From Rhizobium sp. TH2 (GTDB lineage Bacteria; Pseudomonadota; Alphaproteobacteria; Rhizobiales; Rhizobiaceae): a DNA stretch of 64,000 nt. Positions 21,046-29,554 of the stretch are shown here, one piece after another. The position numbers and the translations under genes were made by a program. The notes beneath the pieces were generated by a model. The model made no database searches. It was not told where the DNA came from and saw nothing but the letters and a program-made list of their open reading frames with translations. Numbering within the stretch: position 1 is the stretch's first letter; every line of letters starts with the position of its first letter. The stretch is from the NCBI RefSeq assembly GCF_024707525.1, contig NZ_CP062231.1:1178001-1242000 (forward strand), read 5' to 3'.

Positions 21046-23280
21046 ATGGCAAAAAACCGAGTTATGCCGCCGCTCAGGCAGGGCGTGGTTGTGCCGTCGC
21101 CCGTGCGGTCGTTGCTCGATCAGGCGGGCCGGTTGCTCTCCGCGGGCAAAGGGGCCGAGGCGTTGCCGATCGTCGAGAAGGCCGTAGCCCTGGCGCGGGC
21201 TAATCCCGAGGCGGCGCATATGCTTGGGGTCTGCCATTTGCAGGCCGGAAACCTCGCCGCAGGCATCGAGGCACTCAAGAAAGCAGTCATGCTGGCGCCC
21301 GCCAATGTTGCGATCCTCAATCATCTCGGTGTCGCGCTCTGCCGATCGGGCAAGGTTGCCGAGGGAATCGCCGCGCTCGAGAGGGCGGTGAAGCTCGCCC
21401 CGAAATTCGGCGAGGCGCGCAACAATCTGGCGCATGCATTCAACGAATCCGGTGATCATGCCGCCGCCGCGCGCGCGTACCGTGAAGTCACCATGCTCGC
21501 GCCGCAACTCGCCCCGGCATGGCAGGGGTTGGCATCGGCGTTGCACAAGTCCGGTGATGTCCAGGCAGCATTGGCTGTGTCGCGTGAGGCCGCCGAACGC
21601 TTTCCCGGCCATAGCGGTTTTCACGCCAGTATCGGTCGGATACTGATGGATCTGAGGCAGCGGGATGTGGCCGAGGCGGCATTCCGCAAGGCGCTGGCCC
21701 TGGACCCCGGCAATGGTGATGCCGCCAACAATCTCGGCACGCTTGTCGAGGAGCGCGGGCAGCATAAAGAAGCGCTGGCGCTTTATCAGCAGGCGACGAA
21801 AATGCGGCCGAACCTGGCGGACGCCTGGTTCAATCTCGGCAATGCGAGGGAGAAGACCGGTGATCTCACCGGCGCGCGTGATGCCATTTCCCGATGCCAC
21901 ACTCTGCGGTCCGCCAGCGCCAGGACGCTCTCGGCACTCATCTCGATCCGCCGCAAACTTTGCGATTGGGATGGCATCGACTGGCAGGTAGAGACGTTGC
22001 GGCAACTGGTCATGGCCCCGGCGTTCGTCGATAATATGGACGATGGCCCGCCGCCCTTCGGCCTGCTCAGCCTGATGGTGGATGGCGCGACGCAATTGCG
22101 GGCCGCCGAAGCGCATGGACGGCAGACCTTGAAGAAGGCGGAGAGCTGGGCGATCGATGCCGGAGACCATGTGCCGGTCTCGAAGCCGGCAGGCGGCCGA
22201 ATCCGTATCGGCTATCTGTCGCCGGATTTCCGCGAGCATCCGATCGCGCAATTGATGGCCGGCGTCATCGAGAGCCACGATCGCACACGGTTCGAGATTT
22301 CAAGCTGGTCGCTCGGCCCGGATGACGCGAGCGCCTACCGCAGGCGCATTGTCACGGGCTCCAATCGCTTCGAGGACATAAGGGACCTGGACGTCGCGGC
22401 ATCGGCGCGGCTGATGCGCGAGGCCGAGCTTGATATCGTCGTCGATCTCGCCGGCTATACGGCACATGCACGGCCGGAAGTGCTGGCACTTCGCGTCGCG
22501 CCGGTGCAGGTCAATTATCTCGGCTATCCCGGCTCGATGGGCTCGCCCTTCATGGATTTCGTGATCGTCGATCCGATTGTTGCGCCCGTTGGTTCGGAGG
22601 CCGATTTCAGCGAGAAAATCATTCGTCTGCCGGATTGCTACCAGGCCAATGACGATCAGGCGCCTATCGATCCCGGGCCGGTGTCAAGGGCGGAATTCGG
22701 CCTGCCCGATGATGCCTTCGTGTTCTGCTCCTTCTCGATGAATTACAAGATCGATGCTGCGGTACTGGATGGCTGGGTCGCGATCCTGAATCGCGTGCCC
22801 CGTTCGGTGCTCTGGCTGTTCCGCACCGATGCCGCGGCGGCCGAGAACATCGCGAGAGAAGCCGAAAAGCGTGGGCTGGACCCCTCGCGTCTCATCTTTG
22901 CCGACCGGCTGCCGAAGGCGAAACATCTTGCGCGCCACCGGCTGGCCGACCTGTTCCTCGACACATTCGCCTATGGCGCCCACACTACCGCCAGCGACGC
23001 GCTGTGGGCCGGGTTGCCGGTGCTAACCCTGCGCGGCGATACGTTCGCCAGGCGCGTCGGCGCAAGTATCGTCACGGCGGCGGGCTTGCCGGATCTGGTG
23101 ACGGAGAGTATCGCGGATTATGTCGAGCGGGCCGTCGCCATCGGATCGACCGAGGGTGCCTCTGTCACACTGAAGCAGCGACTCCAGGAAAACATCCCGT
23201 CCTGCGCGCTCTTTTCCACAGCCGCCATTGCCCGTAATCTGGAAGCAGCGTATCTCGGCATGATCGAGAGTCCGGGCTAG
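21046..23280 (+). CDS. TPR/O-linked GlcNAc transferase-like (SPINDLY-type) protein
   Basis: A 744-residue protein. The first ~330 residues contain about nine tetratricopeptide repeats (for example GDAANNLGTLVEERGQHKEA and NLADAWFNLGNAREKTGDL). The rest matches the GT41 (OGT) catalytic domain: IGYLSPDFREHPIAQLMAG with the conserved Asp/His region, the motif QVNYLGYPGSMG, and HTTASDALWAGLPVLT in the nucleotide-sugar fold. Bacterial members are thought to glycosylate proteins or act in surface glycan assembly; the acceptor is unknown. The start at 21046 follows GGGGAG. Confidence 0.85.
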   Translation: MAKNRVMPPLRQGVVVPSPVRSLLDQAGRLLSAGKGAEALPIVEKAVALARANPEAAHMLGVCHLQAGNLAAGIEALKKAVMLAPANVAILNHLGVALCRSGKVAEGIAALERAVKLAPKFGEARNNLAHAFNESGDHAAAARAYREVTMLAPQLAPAWQGLASALHKSGDVQAALAVSREAAERFPGHSGFHASIGRILMDLRQRDVAEAAFRKALALDPGNGDAANNLGTLVEERGQHKEALALYQQATKMRPNLADAWFNLGNAREKTGDLTGARDAISRCHTLRSASARTLSALISIRRKLCDWDGIDWQVETLRQLVMAPAFVDNMDDGPPPFGLLSLMVDGATQLRAAEAHGRQTLKKAESWAIDAGDHVPVSKPAGGRIRIGYLSPDFREHPIAQLMAGVIESHDRTRFEISSWSLGPDDASAYRRRIVTGSNRFEDIRDLDVAASARLMREAELDIVVDLAGYTAHARPEVLALRVAPVQVNYLGYPGSMGSPFMDFVIVDPIVAPVGSEADFSEKIIRLPDCYQANDDQAPIDPGPVSRAEFGLPDDAFVFCSFSMNYKIDAAVLDGWVAILNRVPRSVLWLFRTDAAAAENIAREAEKRGLDPSRLIFADRLPKAKHLARHRLADLFLDTFAYGAHTTASDALWAGLPVLTLRGDTFARRVGASIVTAAGLPDLVTESIADYVERAVAIGSTEGASVTLKQRLQENIPSCALFSTAAIARNLEAAYLGMIESPG

Positions 23281-23560
23281 AGCGCTTCATTGTTACATGG
23301 AAGCAGTTCTGCCGGAACAGGTTTTCGTCAGGACCAAGGCGGCGGGCGAGCGTCGTACCCATAGGTACGACCGAGACCGGCGCCGCAGGGACTGGCGGAA
23401 AGATGCCCGGCCCACCGGTCGCGCATCGCGACGACCGGCGATTCTAATGTCTTGCAGATTTGCTTCAGCAAATCTGCGGGAGGGTTGGCTGAAACGGGCC
23501 GGTCGACCATTCGACTCCGTTTCAGCCAACAGAACTGATTCCATGTAACAATGAAACGCT
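23281..23560. repeat. RIME-like mosaic of nested palindromes
   Basis: A 280-base intergenic element bounded by imperfect inverted repeats (23281-23312 and 23529-23560, 29 of 32 matching). Inside are four perfect hairpins: GTCGTACC/GGTACGAC (23352-23371); GTCGCG-CAT-CGCGAC nested in CCGGTCG/CGACCGG (23415-23438); GCAGATTTGC/GCAAATCTGC with a four-base loop (23454-23477); and 13-base arms GTTGGCTGAAACG (23484-23496, 23518-23530). This layout resembles the intergenic mosaic elements (RIMEs) of rhizobia. It encodes no credible protein and could fold extensively as RNA. Confidence 0.7.
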
Positions 23561-23574
23561 CTGACGAGGCATGC

Positions 23575-24477
23575 ATGACCGTCCGCTTTGAGCGCCCCGT
23601 GTCGCGGGCAGCTTTCCTCTCCCGCAGGCTCGCCGTCTTCGCCTTCCTCATGTTCATTGCCGCCTGGGGCATGCACCGCTTCGGCCCGTTCGACACGCCG
23701 TCCTTCCTGGCCGTGGCGGTGGCCGCGGGTGTCATCGCGGCGCTGGCGGTCTATATGGCGCTGATCGGCATCGCGGCACTCTGGTTCAAGGGCGCGCGCG
23801 GCGGGAAGGCGGCCACCACCGCACTCTTCTTTTCCATTCTGCCGCTTTCGTGCTTCTGCATCGCGGGGTTCAATTACCTCAACCTGCCGCAGATCTACGA
23901 TGCCTCGACCGATCTCGCCAACCCGCCGCAATGGATCGAAGCACCGCCCGAGGACATGTCATGGCTCGGCCCGCGCAAGCCGGTCAGCGCCGCCGACCGC
24001 CAGGCGCAACTCGCCAAATGGCGCGACCTGACCGGCCGCCGCTACGAAGGCGCACTCGACCGCGTCTACACGGCAGCGCGCAAGGTGGCGGTGGATCAGG
24101 GCCTTGCGATCAAGTTCGAGCGCGGCGCGCCTGAATTGGCGCTGCAGGAACTGCCCGCCGACCAGCAGGCAAAGACCGATGACGTGGTGCCCGATGCACT
24201 CGATGTACCGGTTCCCCTGCCGCGCCCCGAAAACTTCGGCGTGGATGAAAACGCCCTGCCGCGGGGCGAACCCTCGATCCAGGGCGAAAAACGTACCCTC
24301 GTCTTCGGCTTCCGCCAGGATGTGCTGATCAGGCTGCACGAAGAGACGGAAACCACGCTGGTCGATGTCCGGGTCGCATCGCGCTACGGCGACCACGATC
24401 TCGGTTCCGGCGTTGCTTTCATCGAGAAATATCTCCGGGCACTCGACGCCGAGTTGCTCGGTATCGCGGGAGACTAG
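23575..24477 (+). CDS. DUF1499 membrane protein
   Basis: A 300-residue protein. The N-terminal third has three hydrophobic helices (LAVFAFLMFIAAWG, VIAALAVYMALIGIAAL, LFFSILPLSCFCIAG). The C-terminal ~170 residues form a DUF1499-type domain (DRVYTAARKVAVDQGLAI, then FGFRQDVLIRLHEE and a terminal helix). Function is unknown for the family. The start is placed at 23575, preceded by GAGG, because the earlier ATG at 23551 lies inside the palindromic repeat element. Confidence 0.75.
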   Translation: MTVRFERPVSRAAFLSRRLAVFAFLMFIAAWGMHRFGPFDTPSFLAVAVAAGVIAALAVYMALIGIAALWFKGARGGKAATTALFFSILPLSCFCIAGFNYLNLPQIYDASTDLANPPQWIEAPPEDMSWLGPRKPVSAADRQAQLAKWRDLTGRRYEGALDRVYTAARKVAVDQGLAIKFERGAPELALQELPADQQAKTDDVVPDALDVPVPLPRPENFGVDENALPRGEPSIQGEKRTLVFGFRQDVLIRLHEETETTLVDVRVASRYGDHDLGSGVAFIEKYLRALDAELLGIAGD

Positions 24478-25703
24478 GCGGCAAGCCTTGAAATCACCGT
24501 GGAATCCTTGGTCGCCGTGCGCAGTTCCGCAACGAGATTTGCCGGCCGCTCAAGCAGGCCATTGATTGCCCGATAGAATTCTGTCGGCGAGCCTGCGCCG
24601 CCGACATTGTCTTCGACATAGAGGTCGCTGCCAACGAGTCCTGTATAGACATAGCCCTCGCGTCGGCCCACGAATTCCGGCTGGAAATACCTGAGAAACT
24701 TGGCTCCTCTCCAGCCCGCAAACGCATCGTGGAAGCCCTTTGCGATCAGGTCGAAATTGTCCCGCTCGCCGAATTTTCCGCAATAGGCGGCGCAGGCGCG
24801 GGCGAAATTCGGCTCCCAGTCCAGCAGGCCGATGCCGTGTTTCACGCGCATGAACTGCTGCACCTGGGCGACGCTGGCCGGCATGCCGAGCATAGTATGG
24901 AAGGGAAAATCCTTCATCCACGGATCGCGATCGTAATCGCGACCGACCTCCGTCTTGAACCGTTCGATCGCCTCGCTGAACAGCTTCGGGTTCCAGGCCG
25001 CCGCCGTATTGCTTTCCGGACAGGTGCCGAAGATCGAGAACGGCCGCCGGCAATAGACGAAGTTTTTCCCCAGCGCCGCGTTCTTCAGGGCATTGTCGTA
25101 ATCGATCGTCGGATGCTCGAAATAGCGGCCGCCGAAGCGTGCCATGACCCGGTCCAGCAGATCGCGCGAGATCGCCGAGTGGTAGACCGAGAAACCACAG
25201 GTCAGCGTGACGCCGGCATCGTCCCAGCGATAGGCGCGGCGGAAGATCAACTGCTGCGGCATGTCGTGGAAGGTCGCCTCCAGCGGCACCTGCACATTGC
25301 CCGGCCGCTTGTCCGGTGTAGCCCAGTCGTATTTCAGGTTCGACCAGGCGAAGGCCTCCAGCCCGGGTTTCAAGGCCCGGGCGATATTGAGCGCATCCAC
25401 GAGATCGGGATCGATCAAATCATCATCGCCGATCACGCTGACCCAGGCGCCGGTCGAGGCCGCCACCGTCCGCTCCCAGTTTTCCTGCATGGAATAGGCG
25501 CGTGGACCGGCGGGCAGGTATTTCACCCTGATATCGGAAATACCCGCCATGAACCTGTTCATGATCCCGGGATCATCGGAATTATCGGCCAAGACGAATT
25601 CCACGTCCGGGCGCGGATTTTCGAGGAGAAAACGAACCGTCTCCTTGAAATAGCGTTGGCGGTTGCGCGACGGCACGCAGATGGAAAGGGTGGGCACGGT
25701 CAT
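24474..25703 (-). CDS. Family 2 glycosyltransferase
   Basis: A 409-residue GT-A-fold transferase. The N-terminus LSICVPSRNRQRYFKETVRF is the nucleotide-sugar-binding start. VEFVLADNSDDP and VSVIGDDDLIDP supply the acidic residues, including the Asp-rich metal site. The C-terminal ~180 residues look soluble and specific to this subgroup. It probably builds a surface polysaccharide; sugar and acceptor are unknown. The start at MTVPTL is the first that fits the fold; the open frame extends 30 codons upstream without family similarity. Confidence 0.8.
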   Translation of the reverse strand: MTVPTLSICVPSRNRQRYFKETVRFLLENPRPDVEFVLADNSDDPGIMNRFMAGISDIRVKYLPAGPRAYSMQENWERTVAASTGAWVSVIGDDDLIDPDLVDALNIARALKPGLEAFAWSNLKYDWATPDKRPGNVQVPLEATFHDMPQQLIFRRAYRWDDAGVTLTCGFSVYHSAISRDLLDRVMARFGGRYFEHPTIDYDNALKNAALGKNFVYCRRPFSIFGTCPESNTAAAWNPKLFSEAIERFKTEVGRDYDRDPWMKDFPFHTMLGMPASVAQVQQFMRVKHGIGLLDWEPNFARACAAYCGKFGERDNFDLIAKGFHDAFAGWRGAKFLRYFQPEFVGRREGYVYTGLVGSDLYVEDNVGGAGSPTEFYRAINGLLERPANLVAELRTATKDSTVISRLAA

Positions 25704-25750
25704 GACTTGCCGATGATAGTGGCGAGGTCTTTCGCGAGGCTTGATGGGGA

Positions 25751-26059
25751 CTATACGCGGCTGCGATAGAGCCACGGGAACAGCCGCCACCACTGGACAT
25801 AACCCAGCACGGCATGAACCGGCGTCGTGACAAGCAATGCCTCCAAGGGCGTGATGAATCCCGTGAACACACCGGCGTACCCTATCGCGGTGGCGATGAA
25901 ACCCAACGGAAATGTCAGCACGGAGACGATCAACTGCCCCATGGCAATAATGATGATGTCGTCACCGGGTTGATAATATACCGATGCGACACCGCTGCCG
26001 AACCCGACCAGGAATATCGCTAAGACATAAGCTGTCTTGTAATAAAGCATCCTGACCAT
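25751..26059 (-). CDS. Small hypothetical membrane protein
   Basis: About 102 residues with three hydrophobic helices (YVLAIFLVGFGSGVASVYY, IIIIAMGQLIVSVLTFPLGF, ATAIGYAGVFTGFITPLEAL) and a basic, aromatic C-terminus. I recognise no family. The start is uncertain: ATG 26059 lacks a clear ribosome site, and the frame is open to about 26116. It lies 47 bases upstream of the glycosyltransferase on the same strand, so the two may be cotranscribed. Confidence 0.5.
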   Translation of the reverse strand: MVRMLYYKTAYVLAIFLVGFGSGVASVYYQPGDDIIIIAMGQLIVSVLTFPLGFIATAIGYAGVFTGFITPLEALLVTTPVHAVLGYVQWWRLFPWLYRSRV

Positions 26060-26302
26060 CCGCTGCGGCAATGACTTCTGGAGAGTCTTTAGGACATTTC
26101 GGCGGAAGAAGAGCAATCATTCCGTACAACATTCGGCGGGGCTTCGTGAGAAAGAATTGTCCCGGTTCGTCCGATCACAGTGGTAGACGAAACCCAGCCA
26201 GTCTGTCAGAAGACCCGCAGGACGCGACTGCCGTTAACTTAAGAACGGGGTCGGGCTGCTGATTGACGTCAGGCGGCTGCCGCGAGATCACGCAGGCCGT
26301 CC

Positions 26303-27214
26303 TCAGGCCGCTTCATATTCCCCATCCAGCGACGGCGGCCCGGCGGAAAGAATCTCGCCGCGCGCCGAAAGATCCTCGATATGCGCCAGCACCGAAAGTG
26401 CCGCTGCACCATGCAGGCGCGGATCGGTTGCGCGGTAGATCGCGGCCACCATTTCGGTGATCTTGCGGTCGCCGCCCCGGATCCGTTCGAGAATGGCGCG
26501 TTCGCGCATCCTTCTATGGGTGCGCAGGCCCCGGAGGAAAGCGGGCGGATCCTCGACCGGGCCGCCATGACCGGGGAAATAGATCCGGTCGTCGCGGCCG
26601 AGCAGCATATCGAGCGATGCCATATAGTCGGCCATCGAACCATCCGGCGGCGCCACGATCGAGGTCGACCACGCCATGACATGATCGGCCGAAAAGACGA
26701 TGCCGGTGCCGTCGAGCGCGAAGGCGGCATGGTTGGCGCAGTGGCCGGGGGTGAGAAGCGTTTCCAGCACCCAGCCGTCGCCGGAAATCCTGTCGCCATG
26801 CATCACCCTGATGTCGGGCCGGAAATCGGTGTCGGAACTCTCGGCGAAAGGATTGACCTCGCCGTGGAACAAGGGCCGGGCAGGGCGGTGCGGCCCTTCG
26901 GCGACGGTCCTGGCGCCGGTCATTTCCTTCAGCTTCTTCGCCAGCGGCGAATGATCGGTATGGGTATGGCTGACCGCGATATGGGTGACCTTGCGGCCTC
27001 TCAGCGCCTTCATCAGCGCCTGCCAATGAGCGGGGTTGTCAGGCCCCGGATCGATCACGCAGACTGATTTGCCGCCGACGATGTAGGTATTGGTGCCGTG
27101 GAAGGTGAACGGGCTGGCATTCGGCGCGGTGATGCGTTCGACAAGCGGCGCGACCGGCACGGCCTCGCCATGGGCAGGGGTAAAATCCAATGAAAATTCC
27201 AGCTCTTCGCTCAC
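26303..27214 (-). CDS. MBL-fold metallo-hydrolase
   Basis: A 303-residue metallo-beta-lactamase-fold hydrolase related to the LACTB2 group. The metal-binding motif HTHTDHSP is near residue 85, with further ligands in LTPGHCANH and a late His in YFPGHGGPV. The N-terminus carries the typical NTYIVGG and VIDPGPD strands. Some LACTB2-like proteins are RNA nucleases or thioesterases; the substrate here is unknown. The start codon overlaps the cupin stop by four bases, so the two form an operon. Confidence 0.85.
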   Translation of the reverse strand: MSEELEFSLDFTPAHGEAVPVAPLVERITAPNASPFTFHGTNTYIVGGKSVCVIDPGPDNPAHWQALMKALRGRKVTHIAVSHTHTDHSPLAKKLKEMTGARTVAEGPHRPARPLFHGEVNPFAESSDTDFRPDIRVMHGDRISGDGWVLETLLTPGHCANHAAFALDGTGIVFSADHVMAWSTSIVAPPDGSMADYMASLDMLLGRDDRIYFPGHGGPVEDPPAFLRGLRTHRRMRERAILERIRGGDRKITEMVAAIYRATDPRLHGAAALSVLAHIEDLSARGEILSAGPPSLDGEYEAA

Positions 27215-27507
27215 TTGTATTCGATCTCGATGAAGGACATGAATTCCGTCCCCCCATTGACGACATTGTGCGCCACGCCAGCCTCGCGGCGGTAGACCTG
27301 GCCCCTGGCCATATCGACGCGGCGCTCGCCGGCCTCTTCCTCCAGCAGGAATTTGCAGTCGGTCATCGGCACCACGACATAGCCCATGCCATGCACATGG
27401 TGGCCGGTATCGGCGCCGGGCACGAAATCCCAGCGCGTCACGCGCACAACGGCGTCATCGAGAAGAATGGTGGGTTCGGCAGGCGGGCGGGCTTTGAAAC
27501 CGGGCAT
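27211..27507 (-). CDS. Cupin-domain protein
   Basis: A 98-residue single-domain cupin. The conserved His cluster is in GADTGHHVHGMGYVVVP and the second cupin motif in REAGVAHNVVNGG, consistent with a metal-binding beta-barrel. The start at 27507 follows GGAG six bases upstream. It overlaps the downstream metallo-hydrolase gene by four bases. A perfect palindrome at 27560-27577 lies where a promoter operator would be expected. The ligand is unknown. Confidence 0.75.
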   Translation of the reverse strand: MPGFKARPPAEPTILLDDAVVRVTRWDFVPGADTGHHVHGMGYVVVPMTDCKFLLEEEAGERRVDMARGQVYRREAGVAHNVVNGGTEFMSFIEIEYK

Positions 27508-27559
27508 GTGGCACTCCAAATCGTGACCTCGACTTTAGGGCTTTGGCGTGTCGGGTAAA

Positions 27560-27577
27560 GTCACAAATTCTTGTGAC
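27560..27577. promoter_or_regulatory. Perfect palindrome upstream of cupin-MBL operon
   Basis: GTCACAA-ATTC-TTGTGAC, seven-base arms with a four-base centre, lies 53 bases before the cupin start. It has the size and spacing of a dimeric regulator's operator. No regulator gene is adjacent; the AraC gene 8 kb away has no evident link. Confidence 0.5.
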
Positions 27578-27771
27578 CGCATTGCGGCCCGTGATGGAAA
27601 AGATGCGGTCGCCGGCCACGCGCGGATCACAAACGGCCACATAGCGTGCGGCGATCGGCCTGCCCGACATCCCTGCCGCTTTTTCCGCAATAGCCGTTGC
27701 CTGCGCAAAACGCATTTGCTATGAGGCGGCCATACTCGCGCCGGGATGGTTGATTTTCCCGGCACATCAGT

Positions 27772-27845
27772 TGGGGCGTAGCCAAGCGGTAAGGCACTGG
27801 TTTTTGGTACCGGCACCCCTGGTTCGAATCCAGGCGCCCCAGCCA
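27772..27845 (+). tRNA. tRNA-Gln (anticodon TTG)
   Basis: A 74-base cloverleaf including encoded CCA. The acceptor stem TGGGGCG pairs with CGCCCCA. The anticodon stem CTGGT/ACCGG encloses loop TTTTGGT with anticodon TTG, and the T-loop is GTTCGAATC. Its last 17 bases (27829-27845) are duplicated at 46065-46081 and form the left attachment site of the integrated element; the gene itself is intact. Confidence 0.95.
27829..27845 (+). repeat. attL core in tRNA-Gln
   Basis: TCCAGGCGCCCCAGCCA, the T-arm/acceptor end of tRNA-Gln, is repeated identically and in direct orientation at 46065-46081. The surrounding sequence differs, marking the left crossover of the integrated element. Confidence 0.9.
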
Positions 27846-27996
27846 TCAACGCATTAATCAACAAAAACAATAACTTACGATATTTTAGAGACTGCTAAGT
27901 GTTACAATCTTGTGGTTGATACAGTTGGAACAATGCCGGCTTCTGAATCGCTTGCGTTTATGCTAAACAGGAATTCAATTTTTAAAGGAATCGAAA

Positions 27997-28140
27997 ATGA
28001 GCGATGGCAGCAAGATTCGTCCGCCGCGTGTGATTATCCAAAACGGTTATAGTGCAACGGGCTTGCGGCCCGCCCCGTCCGGCGGAACCCCATCGCAAAA
28101 CACAAATCAAACCGGCAATAGCAATTCCCCGAAGAAATGA
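27997..28140 (+). CDS. Small hypothetical protein (47 aa)
   Basis: A 47-residue peptide starting MSDGSKIRPPRVIIQNG, with a Ser/Asn/Gln-rich tail ending NSNSPKK. AAAGGAA lies six bases upstream of the ATG. Its TGA overlaps the ATG of the following membrane-protein gene (ATGA), a sign of translational coupling, which is the main evidence that it is real. No family recognised. First gene inside the element after attL. Confidence 0.5.
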   Translation: MSDGSKIRPPRVIIQNGYSATGLRPAPSGGTPSQNTNQTGNSNSPKK

Positions 28141-28751
28141 TTGAGTTTGCACTTCACCAAATCGGTGCGGTGCTTCGGGCAATCTCAGGCGCGTTGCAAA
28201 AAATACCCGAGGCTTTGCCCTGGTATCTGGAACTGTCAGTTTCAGACTGGACAAACATTGTCATGACGGCAGCGACCGTGCTTCTCGGCGGCGCTGGCCT
28301 CTATCAATATATTCGCACATCTAAGCTCACCCACGCCGAATTGGTTTTGGGCTTGCATGACCGAATCTCCGCCTCTATCGCTGAAGCTAAAGCATTGCGA
28401 GCGGGAGAAAATCCCGATGACTGGCACGAGCCGTATCTCAACTTGGTTGAAGGGTATGCCGCAATTCTTGTGGCCGGTTCTCTTAGAGGCCTCTCACGCG
28501 AGTTTGCAAATGACTTTGTCGAGAGCCAGGTCAAGTTCATATATGGGGACGACGGCAAGGCGCTGCTCGCGTGGGTTGAGAACCCTATCGACGTTAACGC
28601 TTATAAATATATCGCGGCGTATCGAGCACGGCTAAATGCTCGAGTGAAAAACCAGTGGTGGCACACTCTCAAATTGCGCCGAAATTCACCCAGAAGCCCA
28701 ATTGCGCTCAATGCTTCCGGCGTTAATTCTACCCTCAAGGATCTCAACTAG
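28137..28751 (+). CDS. Hypothetical membrane-anchored protein
   Basis: A 204-residue protein with one clear transmembrane helix at ~40-58 (NIVMTAATVLLGGAGLYQYI), followed by a helical soluble domain (AELVLGLHDRISASIAEAKA and FVESQVKFIYGDDGKALLAW). No family recognised. It is coupled to the 47-residue gene upstream and its end overlaps the convergent membrane-protein gene by 66 bases. It has the look of a small phage accessory (moron) gene. Confidence 0.6.
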   Translation: MIEFALHQIGAVLRAISGALQKIPEALPWYLELSVSDWTNIVMTAATVLLGGAGLYQYIRTSKLTHAELVLGLHDRISASIAEAKALRAGENPDDWHEPYLNLVEGYAAILVAGSLRGLSREFANDFVESQVKFIYGDDGKALLAWVENPIDVNAYKYIAAYRARLNARVKNQWWHTLKLRRNSPRSPIALNASGVNSTLKDLN

Positions 28752-29486
28752 GTTTGGATACATTTCCAACGTTATTTCGGCTAGAAGAAACGCTTCGCGG
28801 ACTTTGTTTGCGTCTAGCGACATGGGTATTGAGGGCTGAGAGCCCCTAGCATATTTAAAGATGTCACCGATAAGTGCATGAATCACCGCCCATCCAATCG
28901 CACTTGAAATGGCATCGTGCATCTGGACTGTATAGGCCACTTTCTGCAGGGCAGGTTGTAGTTGTTGTATTTCACGCGAACGATGCCGGGCCTGTTCCAC
29001 TTGAAAATAGCGGAGAACGTTAGCCAGGCGCTCTTGTGAACAAGGGTCGGCATGCTCAATGCACTGCTTGTATGGGGGAATGAGGTCGGTGGGAATGGGC
29101 ATGAAAAACGTTGCGTCTGGCAGTTTGCTTCCAATTGGCCCGTGACCAGGTTCGAAGCTCAGCCTGATATTGTTTTGGGCCGCCGTTATCATCTCAGACA
29201 GTATCGCTGGTAAGACCGCGCGAGCGGCGATCAGAGAATTCAATCTGCGCTCTTCCTCCAGGTCGTAATTCTGGTTGATCTGAGCACGACTGCCGGCTAG
29301 CGCAAACCAAGCCGCCGCAATCGTAAATATTGCGACGACGATGCTTCCAAGCATGCCAATCCAGGCCGCTTCAGAAAGCTTGAAGTCTAAGAGCATAAAA
29401 ACCGTAAGGAACACGATCGTGGTCCAAAAAGCGCCGTCAACAAAACTCCGGAGCGAACTTACTTGCTTCTCTCTCGCATATTTCAC
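28686..29486 (-). CDS. Hypothetical membrane protein
   Basis: A 266-residue protein. Two N-terminal transmembrane helices (DGAFWTTIVFLTVFMLLDF and GMLGSIVVAIFTIAAAWFAL) are followed by a ~190-residue helical domain. The arrangement resembles the convergent partner gene and the 178-residue protein at the other end of the element. No family recognised. The 3' end overlaps the convergent gene by 66 bases, so antisense interference is possible. Confidence 0.6.
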   Translation of the reverse strand: MKYAREKQVSSLRSFVDGAFWTTIVFLTVFMLLDFKLSEAAWIGMLGSIVVAIFTIAAAWFALAGSRAQINQNYDLEEERRLNSLIAARAVLPAILSEMITAAQNNIRLSFEPGHGPIGSKLPDATFFMPIPTDLIPPYKQCIEHADPCSQERLANVLRYFQVEQARHRSREIQQLQPALQKVAYTVQMHDAISSAIGWAVIHALIGDIFKYARGSQPSIPMSLDANKVREAFLLAEITLEMYPNLVEILEGRINAGSIERNWASG

Positions 29487-29554
29487 AGGGAGTTGTCCTC
29501 ACGCTCCAGGGTTTAGAATTTCGGCTGAATCATTACTTCTCGACATGTCCCTGG

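Noticed and set aside
27455..27715. 86-codon minus-strand frame between the cupin gene and tRNA-Gln
   Set aside because: It runs through the operator-like palindrome and the cupin start, with no ribosome site or family similarity.
27535..27870. Open frame on the minus strand across tRNA-Gln (GAPGFEPGVPVPKTSALPLG)
   Set aside because: The classic false protein produced by reading the antisense of a tRNA gene.
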